Source of the DNA: Effrenium voratum
Lineage: Eukaryota > Sar > Dinophyceae > Suessiales > Symbiodiniaceae
Assembly: GCA_963377175.1 (NCBI GenBank)
Contig: CAUJNA010000824.1
Location: forward strand, 757,501 to 821,500
Direction of reading: 5' to 3'
DNA length: 64,000 nt
The translations under genes and the position numbers were made by a program. Below, piece after piece: positions 11,577-23,534 of the stretch; positions within the stretch are counted from its first letter, which is position 1; every line of letters begins with the position of its first letter. The notes under the pieces are model-generated. The model made no database searches and had not been told where the DNA came from. It saw only the letters and a list, made by a program, of their open reading frames with translations.

Positions 11577-12664
11577 TCATCAACCGCATATGAGGGACGC
11601 AGGCAACATGTGGACCGCCTTGTAATCTTTGGCATGACGTGTTGCATTCAAGGAACAAACTGCTAGCTGAGCCCATATTTCCCGACTAGTCTACCACTCA
11701 AAAAATATTAAGGGGTTGCAACCTCCATGACGAAGGTTCCTTTCTTGGGGAGCCTTTGCTTCAGGTGAATTGCAATTCACCCACATAGGATTGTCTCAAA
11801 AGGGGGGGGGTTGACCCCCAAATTGGTGGTTTACCCTTGGCGAGTTTGATTTGGCTGCATCGCCTCGGCCTGCATGCTCGAAACCCGAAGGCTTCATTGA
11901 GACAACAAGTCTTGCAGTAGCTTGGAGTCATTATATGTGTGTGTGTGTCTTTTTAGGTGACCCCCGCAACAGAAATTGTGGATTTTCCTTTTGGTTACCC
12001 CCGAACAAAGACAGACCCATACAGAACTACACAATCATTTCTTTCCAACAATAGACGTGGACAGGAGGATTCTGACAAACTGTCATTTTCAAATTTGCCT
12101 CTCCACTTCCATTGCGAGAAGGGCAATATTTATGCTGCTCAGCGTTTTGGTGGTAGAGAAGCCTTTTTTGCGTGCCCCATTCCCAGCGTAGCACTAGGGA
12201 TACCCGACCTTGGAAGTTCTTTTTTTTTGGTGTGTGTGAAGCCGTTTGCTTGTGACATGGCAGCTGTCTTGTGAGGATACTGTAAGTCGCCACAGGGTGT
12301 TGTTTTTTGTTTGTTTAAAGATAAACCACCATTTTGAACGTTTTCCTTTTGAGGGGATAAATAAACCCGGCTGTTGTAGGTTTATTGTTGGAGTTGAGGG
12401 TGCCATATGTCTCGCCTAGCTCTGCGAAAATCTCGGAGCCAACCAAGAACACCATCCGTTGTTTGTGCCCTCCTTTATGAGCACAGCCTGTTGACAGGTT
12501 TTGAGAACAGACACCTCTTTGAAGTATGTTGGAAGCCAGGGGAAGGGGGATCCAGCGGGCGTTGCATGTGGATGGGTCAAAATTCGTCACCGTCACTACC
12601 AGGACTTGGACTTCAGGTTCTCCACAGGTTTCCATTTATCAGGTTACCCCTCCAACGAGTCACA

Positions 12665-12783
12665 ATGAAACCCCGAATAATTGGAGGGTAGTAAGGGAAA
12701 ATCCACGCCATAAAATGGGGGCAGTCGCCCTTTCAATTCTTGACATTTTTTCTGGGTGACCAGGTTTTGAGTATGGCTCAAAT
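12665..12783. repeat. Family D element, distant copy
   Basis: AGTAAGGGAAAATCCACGCC and CCAGGTTTTGAGTATGGCTC match the interior and right end of the copy at 35,229-35,349. Confidence 0.4.
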
Positions 12784-12960
12784 GGCTTCTCCACTCCATG
12801 ATTGGGAGAAGGGCCATATCCACACTTCTCAGTGTTTCGGTGCCGGTGTTTCGCCCTTTTCTGGGTCCATTCCCGTAGCATGAGGGCTCCCCGCACTCCC
12901 CCCGCCCTCCCCCTCCCCCCAGTTTTGGGTGACCCGATTTTTGGGCCAACGCCTTCCCAG

Positions 12961-13048
12961 GAGAAGGCCTGGGCCAGGGCCCAGGCCACTGGCCAGCGCT
13001 TGGTGATGCTGCTGCCCAGCCTGCCCAAGGCGCGCGCGTGGCCGAGGG
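12961..13048 (+). CDS. Candidate exon 6
   Basis: A pyrimidine-rich tract ending CGCCTTCCCAG (12,950-12,960) gives a good acceptor. The frame then reads EKAWARAQATGQRLVMLLPS followed by LPKARAW. GC-rich, helix-compatible. No recognised family; the right border is approximate. Confidence 0.33.
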
Positions 13049-13330
13049 GGTGGGTGGAGTGGGGCCTCGGCTAAGGAAGTGGTGGTTTGGAGTTTGGTGG
13101 ATTGGGGTTTGAAGCCCAGGTCCGGTTGAAAGCTGGGGAAGGCCGCCCCGAAAATCCAAACCACACCAAACCAATTCACCAAGGGGAAAGGGGAAACCAA
13201 AGGGAGCAGTTGCTCAGCTGTTGACCTTGGAAACGCGTGGGGTGGGGTGGGGTTGGGAGGAAATGTTTACGTTTCTAGGATGTTTCTGGGCAAACAAGAA
13301 TGAGCTGAATAAACGAGCTCTCCTGTAAAT

Positions 13331-13386
13331 ACAATGGATTCAACCATGGTTTCAAAGTGGTGCAGGATTTTGTCCATTCACAGTAG
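13331..13386. repeat. Family A partial copy
   Basis: AACCATGGTTTCAAAGTGGT and GCAGGATTTTGTCCATTCAC are the family A left end in reverse orientation, followed by the AATTATTGCCCAGATTTGTC flank shared with 10,994-11,016. Confidence 0.5.
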
Positions 13387-13934
13387 CAATTATTGCCCAG
13401 ATTTGTCAAACCACAAGGACTCTCTTGTCACTTTCCACCCCGCCCCGCTGATCTTGGAAAGAGCTCTTCCTTATTGTTTGGCGCGCTTTTCTTGTTTACC
13501 CCTTTGCTGGTGTCCTTTGAGTTGTTTGGTTCGGCCCCAGCATCTCGTACTGTATTGCTGGAAAAAGGTGCCCCATGCAAGATTACCATCCAGCAGTGGT
13601 TTCCCCAGAGGAGGTGCTTTGCATTTGTTTTCTCAGCCGCTTCGTTGTCTGCTTGTCCCATTTTTGGCAAACCCCCGCGGGGTGGCAGCGTCGAAGATCT
13701 CCCGCGCGGGGGTCCAACAATTCCCAGCGTGGGTCTGCGCGCAGAAAGCCACCCGTCTTTGGTTTTGGCCGTGGGCTTCGGGGTCAAAAATTCTTGCGAC
13801 TGGGCGCCCACGGAGGTTTTACCCAAAGCACAGTTCCCCGTTTCAGGGTCGCTTGGAATAGTTCTCCAACTGATTCTTTCTGATCCACCAAGCCGCCGCG
13901 GACGCCCAAACCTGTTGTTTCACAGGGGTGCAAC

Positions 13935-14083
13935 AGAAACTCGCGCTGTCGCGCGCGCACCGCGCGCGCGCGCGAGGGCCGGTACCAGCTGAGCCTGGTG
14001 CTTTGGGCGCCCGTGCGCACGCTGCCGGCGAACAAGTGCTGCGCGGTTCTGGGCAGCGTGGGGCTTCTGGCGCCCAAAGGACG
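13935..14083 (+). CDS. Candidate exon 7
   Basis: The frame EGRYQLSLVLWAPVRTLPAN continues KCCAVLGSVGLLAPKG. An upstream run of alternating GCGC (13,945-13,975) blurs the left border. The strand-N-strand pattern faintly recalls beta-sandwich domains, but I make no assignment from it. Confidence 0.3.
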
Positions 14084-14659
14084 GGATACCTCCAACTACC
14101 GCCAGGACCCCGAGGGGAGGGGAAGGAAGTGGAAGGAAGCGGGCCCCGTTCCCCGGATTTCACCCGCGACAGAGTCTCGTTTTTGGGGGGTGGCGTAGCA
14201 GTGGCTTCTCAAATTCTGGGTCGGACAATCACCAGGATGCTGTTTAAGCAGAAACCAAAGCTAAGCTGTCCATGGCAACAGTTTGGACTTTTGAATGTCC
14301 GTGTGTTGGACTAATAGGTACAACAAAGCTGATCATTTGTGGTGGTCCGATGTCTTTTCAGTGCACTTCCCGTTGACTTGTCCAAAGTCTGCTTGCCAGG
14401 CTGTTAGATGGCTTCTAAAACCTTTGTCTTTGTTTTTGTGAAGCTCAAATTGCTGAACACATGAAAAAGGAATCCTTTGTCCTTTTTGCAAAGTGGTCAA
14501 AGGAAACACGATGAATGGCGGAGCTTCCGTGGTCTGGAGGTTAGATGTTGGTTCGCTGAAACAAAAGGACTTGGGGCTCAAAAGCAAAATTTACTGTTCA
14601 GGGCTAACTTTTGTCTCACGTTTGACTAGGATAGGACCTTGGACAATGTATGTAACATC

Positions 14660-14945
14660 GACGTAGTTGTGAACATACATGCATGCATGCATGCATTCAT
14701 ACATGCACGTATACACACACACACACATGTTACGGACTTGTTCGCTGGTCACCCGGTAGGACAATGACATGGTGAACGATTCAGTCATTTCTCCCCCTGA
14801 TGCATATATATATATATACACACATGCATACACAAACAAATACGCCTATACCTAAGCATACACCTATACATGTATATGCATTCATTAACGTGTTGTAATG
14901 CACATATGCGTATATAATTATATATATATATATATATACATATGC
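14660..14945. repeat. ATGC, CA and TA microsatellites
   Basis: CATGCATGCATGCATT, ACACACACACAC and TATATATATATA blocks lie within 300 bp. No gene is visible from here to the element at 15,455. Confidence 0.8.
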
Positions 14946-15454
14946 TCACCCCCCCCCTCCCCGAACTACATTTGGGGCATGCATGCCTGATTCAACCAGC
15001 CTGAAGTATCTTCTTATCTGCATTTGCTCATCTGCGTCTGCTCCCGCCAAGTACCAACATATCAAAACAACATGTAGGCATTTGCCTCTGTGATTAAAAC
15101 CCTGGTTGGACAGGAATTCCTACTTGAATTATCAATCGAAATTGAATTTGCGTAGCAATTAGCATTGATTAACGTTCTATTTTGAAAGTAATGTAGGCCC
15201 TTCTAGTACCCAGTGCTTCCTTCCAGTTGCCGCAATAGTAGGCAACCAGGGGCTTGGCATGATGTCTTCCCTGGTTACCCACAACAATGACAACTGGAAG
15301 CACAGAAGGCGAAGAGGTTCCAAAGCCCTGCGATGTTTTTTTGTCAAATATGCTGATGGCTTGCCTGATCCTAGGCTAGGCCTGATGGCAATTTGTTCTC
15401 TTAGGGAGCCCCCTCAAAAGCGGTGGGTGGACAGAACTCCCCACCTAAAGGGAC

Positions 15455-15565
15455 ACAGGTGTCCTTTTTAGGCTAGTGTGGTCAAACATAGAAGGCACTG
15501 GTTTAGATGGGTGTTACTCCATTTACCAGGGGAATCCATCGATTTTTCCAAAAGGACACCTATGC
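15455..15565. repeat. Family F inverted-repeat element, copy 2
   Basis: The ends ACAGGTGTCCTTTTTA and AAAAGGACACCTATG pair closely. Interior ATTTACCAGGGGAATCCATC. It ends about 50 nt before candidate exon 8. Confidence 0.7.
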
Positions 15566-15613
15566 TAAAGGATGTCCACTGAAGGGTCCCCTAAAAAGCG
15601 AGTCAAATCCTAG

Positions 15614-15707
15614 GAGATGCTGACCATGCCAGAGCTGCTGGCAGTGCATGCGCTTCCTCCCAAACTGGTGCCAGGCTGGTGGCGCGTGCAGCTTCTCGGT
15701 TGCTTAA
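15614..15707 (+). CDS. Candidate exon 8
   Basis: After the acceptor ATCCTAG (15,607-15,613) the frame reads EMLTMPELLAVHALPPKLVP then GWWRVQLLGCLRRE, with a stop just past the likely donor (GTGAG or GGTGTAG region, 15,712-15,722). Non-repetitive and coding-like; product not recognised. Confidence 0.33.
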
Positions 15708-17955
15708 GGAGGGAGTGAGGTGTAGCATCCGCACCGGGTCGGGCGAATTCGTGGAAGACTGCATGGCATGGCATGGTAGGCCGGCATGTCTGGGTTGATT
15801 TGAAGGTGTCTGTGAAGACCCAATTCGAGGAAGCATCGGGCGACTTTGGTTTGAAGTTTCCACAGCTATGGACCCCTTGAAGGGAATGAAAGAACACGCC
15901 AAAAGAGGATGTTTAAGCACCACTGTTTGCGAATGTTTAGCGGCTGGAACCCTGATCCAAACCCCTCCTGTTTCCAACCAATATTTGAGACCCCTTTGGA
16001 AGCCATGGGAAGCGGTTCCTTTTGTGACCCGAAGATTTTGTTCCCCTCCTGCAAGTTTTTAGGCTTCGAATCTGGGCGTCCCTCTCCCAAAAGGAGGTTC
16101 TATGGGTTTCTGGAATCTATGATACTGAGGCGGGGAAACTTGTCCAATCGTGGAAGTGGATTTTTGTGCCCTTTTTCGAGAGGATGGTTGTTTAGGAACC
16201 TTCCTGTGCTCTATGATTGGAAAGAGGGTAGGGAGGGGTTGTAGGGACCCCTCGTGAAAGGACCCCAAGGCCGACCCGCTGTGAAAATAAAGGGAGGGAT
16301 CACAAGGCACACAAGAGCACAAGAGGTGCTGGACTTTATGCTTTGTGGAAGACCATGTAGGGATGAGGTTAGACTCGTTTTGGCCTTGCGCTAGGTGAAG
16401 TGATTAGTATTCACAGGCAAGAAAACGCCAGAACCTGAGCATTGGACTGCTAAGTCTTTTGGTTTAAAGGGAAACCACCCTGAAACGTACCTTTCAGAGC
16501 TAAACATGTTCACTCGGAACCCAGTTGTTGAAACCAAAAGGGCTCCAACCTTCTTAGGAGTCCATTTCCCTTGTCAGACCCTCATTTACTTGTTGAAGCT
16601 GTGAACAAAATCCTGCACCAGCTGGTCTATCCCAGTCACAGGTTCTGCTGCAGGATTTGTCAATCAGTACGTCATTAGGAAAACCGACGGGCTGCCGCCA
16701 GGGGGATCCCTGGATAAGATCACGTCCAATCCAAAGTATTTCCGCTGAACTTTAATCGTCCGAAACCCCCTCCATCAGGGTTTCGAACCTCCAAAAGTGG
16801 CAGTTTGAAGGGAAACCACCACTAAATTGATTAACTTGTGCTTCGGGGAAATCCAGTGACCCCCTGTATTTCAGGTTTGGGATGGTTTTACAGGGACACC
16901 AAAAAAGGCCAACCACCATTTGTGGGGGGATCCCCGAAACAAAGACACGCACCCTTTCAACGCTCGGGGACCCCCCTCAACGCTCCGAAGCCGCTCCGAA
17001 GCCGAGCTCGCGCGCCGAGGGATGAGTTCCTGGGCTCGGAGATCTTCGCGGTGCCGGCAGGCAACTCGCCGGGAGTTGGACCTCAAGAGGTTTGTCCACT
17101 TCCGTTGGCTCAAGAAGATGTTGTTGTTTTGGTTCTTCCTTGTTTTGTTCTCCCCCTGTTTGCTGCCTTTTTTTTAAATAGTTTATTTAAACTACTGGAC
17201 ATGGTATTTTCCTTCTTTTTTTCCGGGGGCTTAAAAGCAAATGGAAGTCCAGGTAGCGGCGTCTGCCTCTCGTTTTAGGAGTTTTGAATCCTCCAAATCA
17301 GCTGCAAACTATGATATTAAATATGGCGAACACGTATGCATCCATTAAGCAACCCCTTGTTTTTTGTTTGACCCTCTTTTGGATGAGAGGGTACACATCA
17401 ATTCTCCTGCTAACATGAAACAAAGGCAAGTGAGTTTTCTGGGACAAGAGTGACCCCCCCTTTTTGCGGTACCCTCCATTTGGGTGTGTCTTAAAGGCAA
17501 CCAAGAGCAACACCACCATTTTGCAGGAGAGACACCCATTTGTGAAAACCTTGGGACATCCACCATGTGGGTCGGTCATTTTTAGGGGAGCCCCCCAAAA
17601 TGTGTAATTTTCCTTTTGGCTTCCCTGTAAAACCACCTAACAAGGGGTAATTAGCAACTCCTTTTGAAGAGGCAGAGCCATGTTTGCACGGTATCCACGG
17701 CTTCAGTTTCCGGAGGCTGGTTTTCGACAGGCTAAAGATAGAGGTAACCTCAATTCTGGTTACCTATTGTGGCTTTCCTGGATGGATTCACTATTTTCCA
17801 AGGGTTCATCTTAAAAGTAGGACGCCTGCCCCAAGCTCGGTGGTGCTTCCCTTTGTTTCTTTGTTTAACCCCTCCAAAAAGGGGGAGGGGTGCCCTCCCG
17901 ACCCACCCGAGCGCCCAAAAATCGGCGCGTTGTGCACGCGCAACACGCCACGCAG
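15708..17955. other. Non-coding stretch
   Basis: No convincing exon. A weak GC-rich patch at about 16,985-17,090 has several open frames and cannot be assigned. A CCAAAAGGCAAC-type motif recurs in the T-rich flanks. Confidence 0.4.
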
Positions 17956-17959
17956 CCAG

Positions 17960-18078
17960 GCGGCAGTAGCAGCAGCGTGCTGCAGCTGGACGCGCCGGCG
18001 GTGCTGCGGCTGGTGGCGGAGCCCGCGGACATTTTGGCGCCGCGGGTGTCTGCGGAGCTGCGGCAAGGCGCGGGGGAA
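17960..18078 (+). CDS. Candidate exon 9
   Basis: The open frame LQLDAPAVLRLVAEPADILA continues PRVSAELRQGAGE to a consensus donor GTGAGG at 18,079-18,084. Several CAG acceptors (17,956-17,985) make the left border uncertain. Followed by G-rich simple sequence to about 18,160. Confidence 0.35.
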
Positions 18079-18394
18079 GTGAGGGGGCTATGGGGGGTGG
18101 AGGGGCGGGGGGAGGATAGTGGAGGGGGGGAGGGTGGTGGAGGGGGTGGAGGTGGGGGAAAGGGCCAAAATGAAGCTGTTCCATTCGTGGTGGCCATTCG
18201 AAAAGATATTGTTTATCGCAAGGTTGGCTAAATATGCAGCAGAATCTGATATCATTTTTGGTGAGAGATGCCAAGGAATGCTTGGGGAGTGCAAGTTGGC
18301 AACCAAAAGCTTGCCCTCATCTTGCGCCAGCTCTCCGCAAGCTCATGAAAAGGAGCTGGCATTTTCTCTCGTCGAAATCCATCTTGGTGTCTGA

Positions 18395-18465
18395 TGATTT
18401 CCCTGCAAGTACCAACAAACAATGGTTCCCACCACGGTTTCAAAGTTTAGTGGTGCGATTTCGCA
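18395..18465. repeat. Family A partial copy
   Basis: AACAATGGTTCCCACCACGG and TTTCAAAGTTTAGTGGTGCG are family A end sequence with no detectable partner arm. Truncated. Confidence 0.35.
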
Positions 18466-18759
18466 GGGGCACATGATCTTGGGCACATGTTTGAGCTTCC
18501 TTGGGCACATGATCTTTCTCCTTGGGTTTCTTGAGAGTCTTTGGGGGCCCTTGAAACGTACGGGTGGGTGGGGGGAGGGGTGGGGAGGAAGATCTCCAAA
18601 CAAATCCAGGTTAGGAGATGTTTTTTATAGATCTAGAGGGATAATTCACTCGAATGTCGGGGCCTGCTCAACCCCAACAATGTGAAGGCGTCATTCGAGG
18701 AGCCCGAGAAAAACAATTTGGGGGTCCTACCCCTCTGAGCAGTCGAGTTGGCGTTGCTG

Positions 18760-18945
18760 CTTCAGTTTGTTGTGTAGAACTGCTTAGTATTGTTGAGATT
18801 TGATTTAGTTTCTTCTGTAGGACTATTTAGAACTGTTCAGCACCGTTTAGTATAGGCGTAGTATTGGTTTAGTTTGTGGTGGAGCTGAGTACGACTGTTT
18901 AGTGCTGGTGCAATTGGTTTAGTTCGTTGTGTAGTGCTGATGACA
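18760..18945. repeat. Degenerate TTTAGT-type tandem repeat
   Basis: Irregular repeats of TTTAGT(T/A)T and TGTAG(A/T)(A/G)CTG run for about 180 bp. No coding meaning seen. Confidence 0.5.
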
Positions 18946-19208
18946 ATTGAAAAGTTTCGTGTGATGTTGGTCAGTTGCTGCTTGATCTGCCCGGATAAAT
19001 TTGATTTCTGACGCCACAGAGGCACGCAAGCTCGACGAAGAAATGCGAGTCCCGATTTTCTGCATGTTTTCTTGTTTGGTCCCCGTGTTGCCCTTGGCTC
19101 TTGGCATCTTTGCCTCTGGCACTCTTGTTCGTTGAGGTGCTGTGTGATGTCGGAAAGACTTTGTCACGTATTTTGTTGCCCTTCGATCAATCGGGCCTCG
19201 ACACTGCG

Positions 19209-19352
19209 GGACCTCTGCTTCCTTAAAACTAGCACAAACACAAGTGTTCTCTGAAAAAATGTTTGCTTGGTTGGGGCCAGGTTCGGGGACCTCTGATTCC
19301 TTTAGAATTAGCAACAACAAGCGTTCTCTGAATTGGTTGGGGCCCGGTTCGG
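19209..19352. repeat. Tandem duplication, about 75 bp x 2
   Basis: GACCTCTG(C/A)TTCCTT, AGCA(C/A)AA, GTTCTCTGA and TTGGTTGGGGCC(A/C)GGTTCGG appear twice in the same order. Diverged head-to-tail duplication just before candidate exon 10. Confidence 0.65.
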
Positions 19353-19403
19353 CAGGTGCACCACGGGTAGGGCGAAAACTTTCCGCGCTCCGTTCTTTGC
19401 CAG

Positions 19404-19490
19404 GCGGCCAGAGCGTGGCCGAGAGCAACGCTGGGGGGGCTGGTTTCGCACAGCTGCTCGCCGCAGGCGGTCTGGCTGGGACATGCGAAG
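19404..19490 (+). CDS. Candidate exon 10
   Basis: After TTCTTTGCCAG (19,393-19,403) one frame reads GQSVAESNAGGAGFAQLLAA then GGLAG. A second frame is also open, so the reading is uncertain. Product not recognised. Confidence 0.22.
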
Positions 19491-19839
19491 GTTCCGGGTT
19501 CTGCGAAGAAGCGGAGAGAGGGACAGAGGGAAAGGTGTTGCGCGGAGGGAGAGTTTCAGACTTTGATTCTCGTTGGAGTTCGGGGGAGGGAGAGAGAGAA
19601 ACACGAGTTCTGTTCGTTTCCGGCGCTGTGGTCGAGAGGTGTTGCATTGGTTGCAACCAGATCATGAATTGAAGGGGGTGGTGTTCCGGGCCCAAGTGAA
19701 GGTGCTTCCCCAACTACCGGTGCTGAGGAAGGCGGTGCTTGTGGGACAATTTGGGGGTCTCTTGTTTTCACAGTCCGTATGTGTTTGCTTGTCTGCCCGC
19801 TTGCTTGATTGCTCGGGTGTTGGATTGCTTGATTGCTTG

Positions 19840-19915
19840 GTTTGCTTGTGTTTGTTTGTTTGTTTGATTGATTGATTGTTTGTTTGTTTGCTTGTTTGTT
19901 TGTTTGTTGTTCAAT
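19840..19915. repeat. TTTG/TTGA microsatellite
   Basis: Runs of TTTG with TTGA and CTTG interruptions. Simple sequence. Confidence 0.85.
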
Positions 19916-20053
19916 TTTGTTCATGTTCCAATTTTGGCGGCACCTACAAACCAATTTACCGGTTGCAAAAAACACTACGGGCTCGGAGCTACAATGGGAG
20001 TCCTTCGTTTCACTTCCAAAATGGGAACAGTGCACCAGTGATTTGTGGGGTTC

Positions 20054-20148
20054 TTCCCTCCCTTCCACCAACATGGCACCTGACAGCGGGTCCGTTAAAT
20101 AGGAAATTCCAGGTATCCTCCCACACATGCTATGTTAGTAGGAGGAAG
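20054..20148. repeat. Family H inverted-repeat element, copy 3
   Basis: CCCTCCCTTCCACCAACATG at the left pairs imperfectly with CTATGTTAGTAGGAGGAAGG at the right. Interior CACCTGACAGCGGGTCC resembles the copy at 5,799. Confidence 0.55.
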
Positions 20149-20199
20149 GGTAAGTTTAAAGGAGGGAGGCTTGGCTTTGGCACAAGAGGGCTTTTCAGG

Positions 20200-20278
20200 C
20201 ACACGCACACACACCGACAGAACCACACTCCCACACACACACACACACACACTCTCACCCACACACACACACACAGCC
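20200..20278. repeat. CA microsatellite
   Basis: (CA)n broken by CTC and CCC. Simple sequence. Confidence 0.9.
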
Positions 20279-20598
20279 CCTTGCCACCCCCTTCGCACCC
20301 TGCCTGCCCACTCCGAGCTCGTGCGAAGTCCATGTGATAAGATATGCTCATCGAGGGTGTTTCCATTAACAGGGCACAGGCCATGTTTATCTTCCCATTG
20401 CCAGACTCAAAGCTTAGGCAAAAACAAACCGGGGAGTTTCTTTGCGTTTCCATCATGTTGCAGGTGGCCAGCAAAACATGATTTTTCAGTTGTTTCTACG
20501 TTGGATGCTCGGGTTTGAAAAAGCGACCTAGTCGGCTGGGTCAACTGCAAAGCCTTGGACCCCCCAATCTCTGGACCTGAACCCCTCAGGAGCCGCTT

Positions 20599-20740
20599 CT
20601 GTGGATGGACGCAGTCCATCACCACTTTGAACCCATGGTTGAAACCCTTTCGTTGGTATTTACAGGGGAATCGAATCATTCCAGGGAACCGAATCGAGTT
20701 CGGCGGTGCGATTTCTGGATTTCGAGGACCCATCCAGAGT
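20599..20740. repeat. Family A inverted-repeat element, copy 2
   Basis: It starts CTGTGGATGGACGCAGTCCA and ends ACCCATCCAGAGT, with the core GGTATTTACAGGGGAATCGA in the middle. Lies about 55 nt before candidate exon 11. Confidence 0.65.
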
Positions 20741-20794
20741 ATGGGCCGATTTTTAGGGCCCCAAGAGGAGGATGCAATGATTTCGCCGCAAAGT

Positions 20795-20933
20795 GGAGCG
20801 AGCCACCTGCACCCCGCTGGGGTTCTCAAGCTGCTTCCTGACGGCGAAAAACGCGAGTTGCCTCGCCACCTCACCCTCCTGCGCGTGTGGAAGAAAGCAA
20901 AGACCTCAGACTTCCGCCCCAGAAGTATGGAGC
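20795..20933 (+). CDS. Candidate exon 11
   Basis: The frame HPAGVLKLLPDGEKRELPRH continues LTLLRVWKKAKT. GC-rich, non-repetitive, sandwiched between a family A copy on the left and a family F copy that begins at 20,934. Product not recognised. Confidence 0.35.
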
Positions 20934-21053
20934 CATAGGCGTCCTTTTTGTTTGCTTTGGCAGAAAAGTAGATGGGTTTCGATTCCTGGTTTTACCTGGT
21001 GGTTTCATCATCTACCAGGGAAACCCATCTTTTTCCCCTAAAAGGACACCAAA
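20934..21053. repeat. Family F inverted-repeat element, copy 3
   Basis: It starts CATAGGCGTCCTTTTTG and ends CCTAAAAGGACACC. Interior AGATGGGTTTCGATTCCTGG and ATCTACCAGGGAAACCCATC are mutually complementary in part, giving a long hairpin. Abuts candidate exon 11. Confidence 0.65.
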
Positions 21054-22017
21054 GGAAGGAGCCGGCCCTCGGTTCCAAGCTTAGAGGGCCTTCCTCCGCC
21101 GAAAAAGGGCTGGACAGAAGGTTTTACATCTGACTGCCTGACGGAGAAGCCTCGGGGCAGCAGTGCGCGCGTTTGGTTCAACCTCTTTCTGTCGACAGGG
21201 GGAAGCATCTCTGCGAATTGACAATCTTCGGAGTGGAGCGACTCGCTTCGCTTCTGGCTTCCGGGTGTTTTGGTTCACGCAGCAGGTTGGCCACAGCGGC
21301 CAAGGGCCTTCATTGGGGGTATATCTTCGGCCAGTTTTACCCGCAACTTCTCGTTGACCGCAAAAAGATTCTCCCCTTTTCCGGGGGGAGGGGTCCCAGC
21401 CCCTTTTTCGGGCGGGCGGGTGGGTGGTTGCTGGGTTTTTCTCCCGCTGCTTTGCTCGGCTTCGGCCAGGGACGTACGACTTTGTGCTGCGGAGCATGGA
21501 CCAGGCTAAGCTCCGAAAGGGTTCGATTCTTCCGAACTGCAACGAGTTGGTTGCCGTCCGCCGAACTTTTGGGGTATCCGCCCAACCGGGAGCTTTGAAG
21601 GGGGGGAGTTGAACAGAGTTCTGGGCGGAAGTCCACTAAAGTGGTGGGTTTTCTTTTGGTTTCTCTTTAAATACTAACCAACACGGGGTTCAACCATTTG
21701 GAGAAACTCCGCGGAGTTTGAAGCCAAGAGTTGGTTCAGGGATTGTGCAGCAGGACATTGCAGAGAAGCGGCGCCGGGCCTTGCTATGTGTGTTTTCCGC
21801 AAACCCCACGTAAGCCGCAATTTTGTCATTCACCCCCACTTGGTCATTTCTTTTGCGCAGACTCCGTGGCTCAGTTTGAACACTTCGGCAGAAGCTCAAT
21901 GCATTCTTCTCCCATTGCCATTGTTGGCATTCAACTGTTCGAATTGTGGGGATTTTCAAAAAGCGAGAGGAGATCAGCAAACCAAAGCCAGGTCAGTCAG
22001 TCTGTCTGCCTGTTTGT

Positions 22018-22120
22018 AGGGAATGACCTTCCGTTGGGAATGAACCTGGGGGTTCCCTGACCACCAAACGGGAATGGTTTGTCTCGAGGTCCTTCCAACT
22101 CATTCCCCGCTGGAACCAGC
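22018..22120. repeat. Family G element, copy 1
   Basis: GGGAATGACCTTCCGTTGGG and CCTTCCAACTCATTCCCCGC form an inverted pair around GGTTCCCTGACCACCAAACG. The GGAATGA/TCATTCC ends recur near 45,481, 49,134 and 54,186. Confidence 0.4.
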
Positions 22121-22438
22121 AAGTTATTGCTTGAGACCGTCCTCTCAGGGTTTATTTTGATCCCCAGAGTCTTGGCTTTTTGTTGATCCGGGTGTCGGTT
22201 TCTTTTGATCCAGCACCCGTCCTCTCATGGGTGGATACACTTCAAAAACTCACCCCCCAAAAGGACGCTCTCGCTTGCTCCCGGCTTCGGCTTCACCTCG
22301 CGACTGGATTCGATACAGTAGACAACGAACCAGCCAGCTTGCCGGACCAACAGATAGGTATATGATATAAGTGGTTCTTAGATGTTTGGTTGTTGGTTGT
22401 TGGTTGGCTGTTTGTCCTTGTAGGTTGGGGTGAGAGAT

Positions 22439-22574
22439 ACTGTGGATGGACGAAATCCTGCACCACCTAAGAAACCCTGGAATGATGATTCCCCTTCAAA
22501 TACCCAACAAACCCTCATGGTTTCCAATACTTGCATTTCGTGGTGCGAAACGGATTTCGCCGAACCATCCACAC
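22439..22574. repeat. Family A inverted-repeat element, copy 3
   Basis: It starts ACTGTGGATGGACGAAATCC and ends CGCCGAACCATCCACA. The interior is in reverse orientation relative to other copies: CCTGGAATGATGATTCCCC. It ends 27 nt before the acceptor of candidate exon 12. Confidence 0.7.
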
Positions 22575-22601
22575 GCAAAAAATCGATAGATCTCGTGGCC
22601 A

Positions 22602-22735
22602 GGCGGACGCGGACCAGGTGCCCTTCTTCGTGACGCTGGGCCTGGCTCCGGCCGTCGAAGTCGCGGCCGCGGCCAGCGCCTGCGACGGCTCCGCCAGGAG
22701 CCGCTCGCGCGCGCGCGCGCGAGTCGCTCGAAGGG
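22602..22735 (+). CDS. Candidate exon 12
   Basis: After CGTGGCCAG (22,593-22,601) the frame reads ADADQVPFFVTLGLAPAVEV then AAAASACDGSARSRSRA. Strong GC-rich island; the right part is low-complexity CGCG. Product not recognised. Confidence 0.33.
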
Positions 22736-23369
22736 GTCGGATGGGAGGGGCGCTCCAGGCGAAAAACGAAAAAAAAGGCCCGAGGTGCCCTGGTTTCCGG
22801 AAGATTTATAGAGGTTCATGTCCAACAAGGGGTGGATTCAACTTGAGAAACAGCAGGTTCTGGTTTCCAAAAGTTTGAACAGGTTCAAACCCTCAAACTG
22901 GGGTTGATTCAACTTGAGAAGCGGCAAGGCAGCCAGACATTAGCTTTTGGTTTTCAAAGTGTTCCTTTGAATGGACTGTCTGGGAGGTGCCATGGTCAAA
23001 CAGCGTGCTGCCTGGGGATGGTCCAGTCTTTGGTGAGGGTTTGAACATTGTGGTAAGGGTGTCGATTCAGGGAGCAATGGCCACAAGGGATATGAGGGCA
23101 AAGGAACTCCGAGAGATGTCTGGGGACCCTGTTCCACTTGCTCCGTGGACCAGACATCCTCCCTTGCTTTCCTCTTGCCATGACGCTGGCTTGAGACACG
23201 AACACCGGGATCTGAATGACTCTTGGCAGTTTCTCCAAATGGAGCTCTTTGAGTTGGTTTTCGAAAACAGGCAAGAGCCAATGGAAAGCCAATTCCTACT
23301 TCATGATTTCGCTGATGGACCTTCCCTGGCAGCTCATTGGGCCCGGAACCCACACGGCAAGCCAGGATG

Positions 23370-23495
23370 ATGGACCTGGGGGGCGCCGATACCTCCGAGA
23401 GCGCTTGGAGATGGAAGCGGCAGCTGCCGCTGGGCTCTGGATGACTTTTTCTTCGAGCGGCGCGCCCCCAGAACAGGGGCCCCTGGTAGTGGATC
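23370..23495 (+). CDS. Candidate exon 13 (weak)
   Basis: The frame DGPGGRRYLRERLEMEAAAA continues AGLWMTFSSSGAPPEQGP. Open for longer than the borders given, with no clear splice sites. Included because its composition is coding-like. Confidence 0.2.
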
Positions 23496-23534
23496 TGCAA
23501 GAGATCAAGCAAAACCAAAAAAACCGACTGCTTT

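Noticed and set aside
17100..17120. TTGGCTCAAG followed by AAG ATG, resembling the 3' end of the dinoflagellate spliced leader
   Set aside because: Only about ten bases match and the upstream part of the leader is missing; a retroposed-cDNA relic cannot be claimed.
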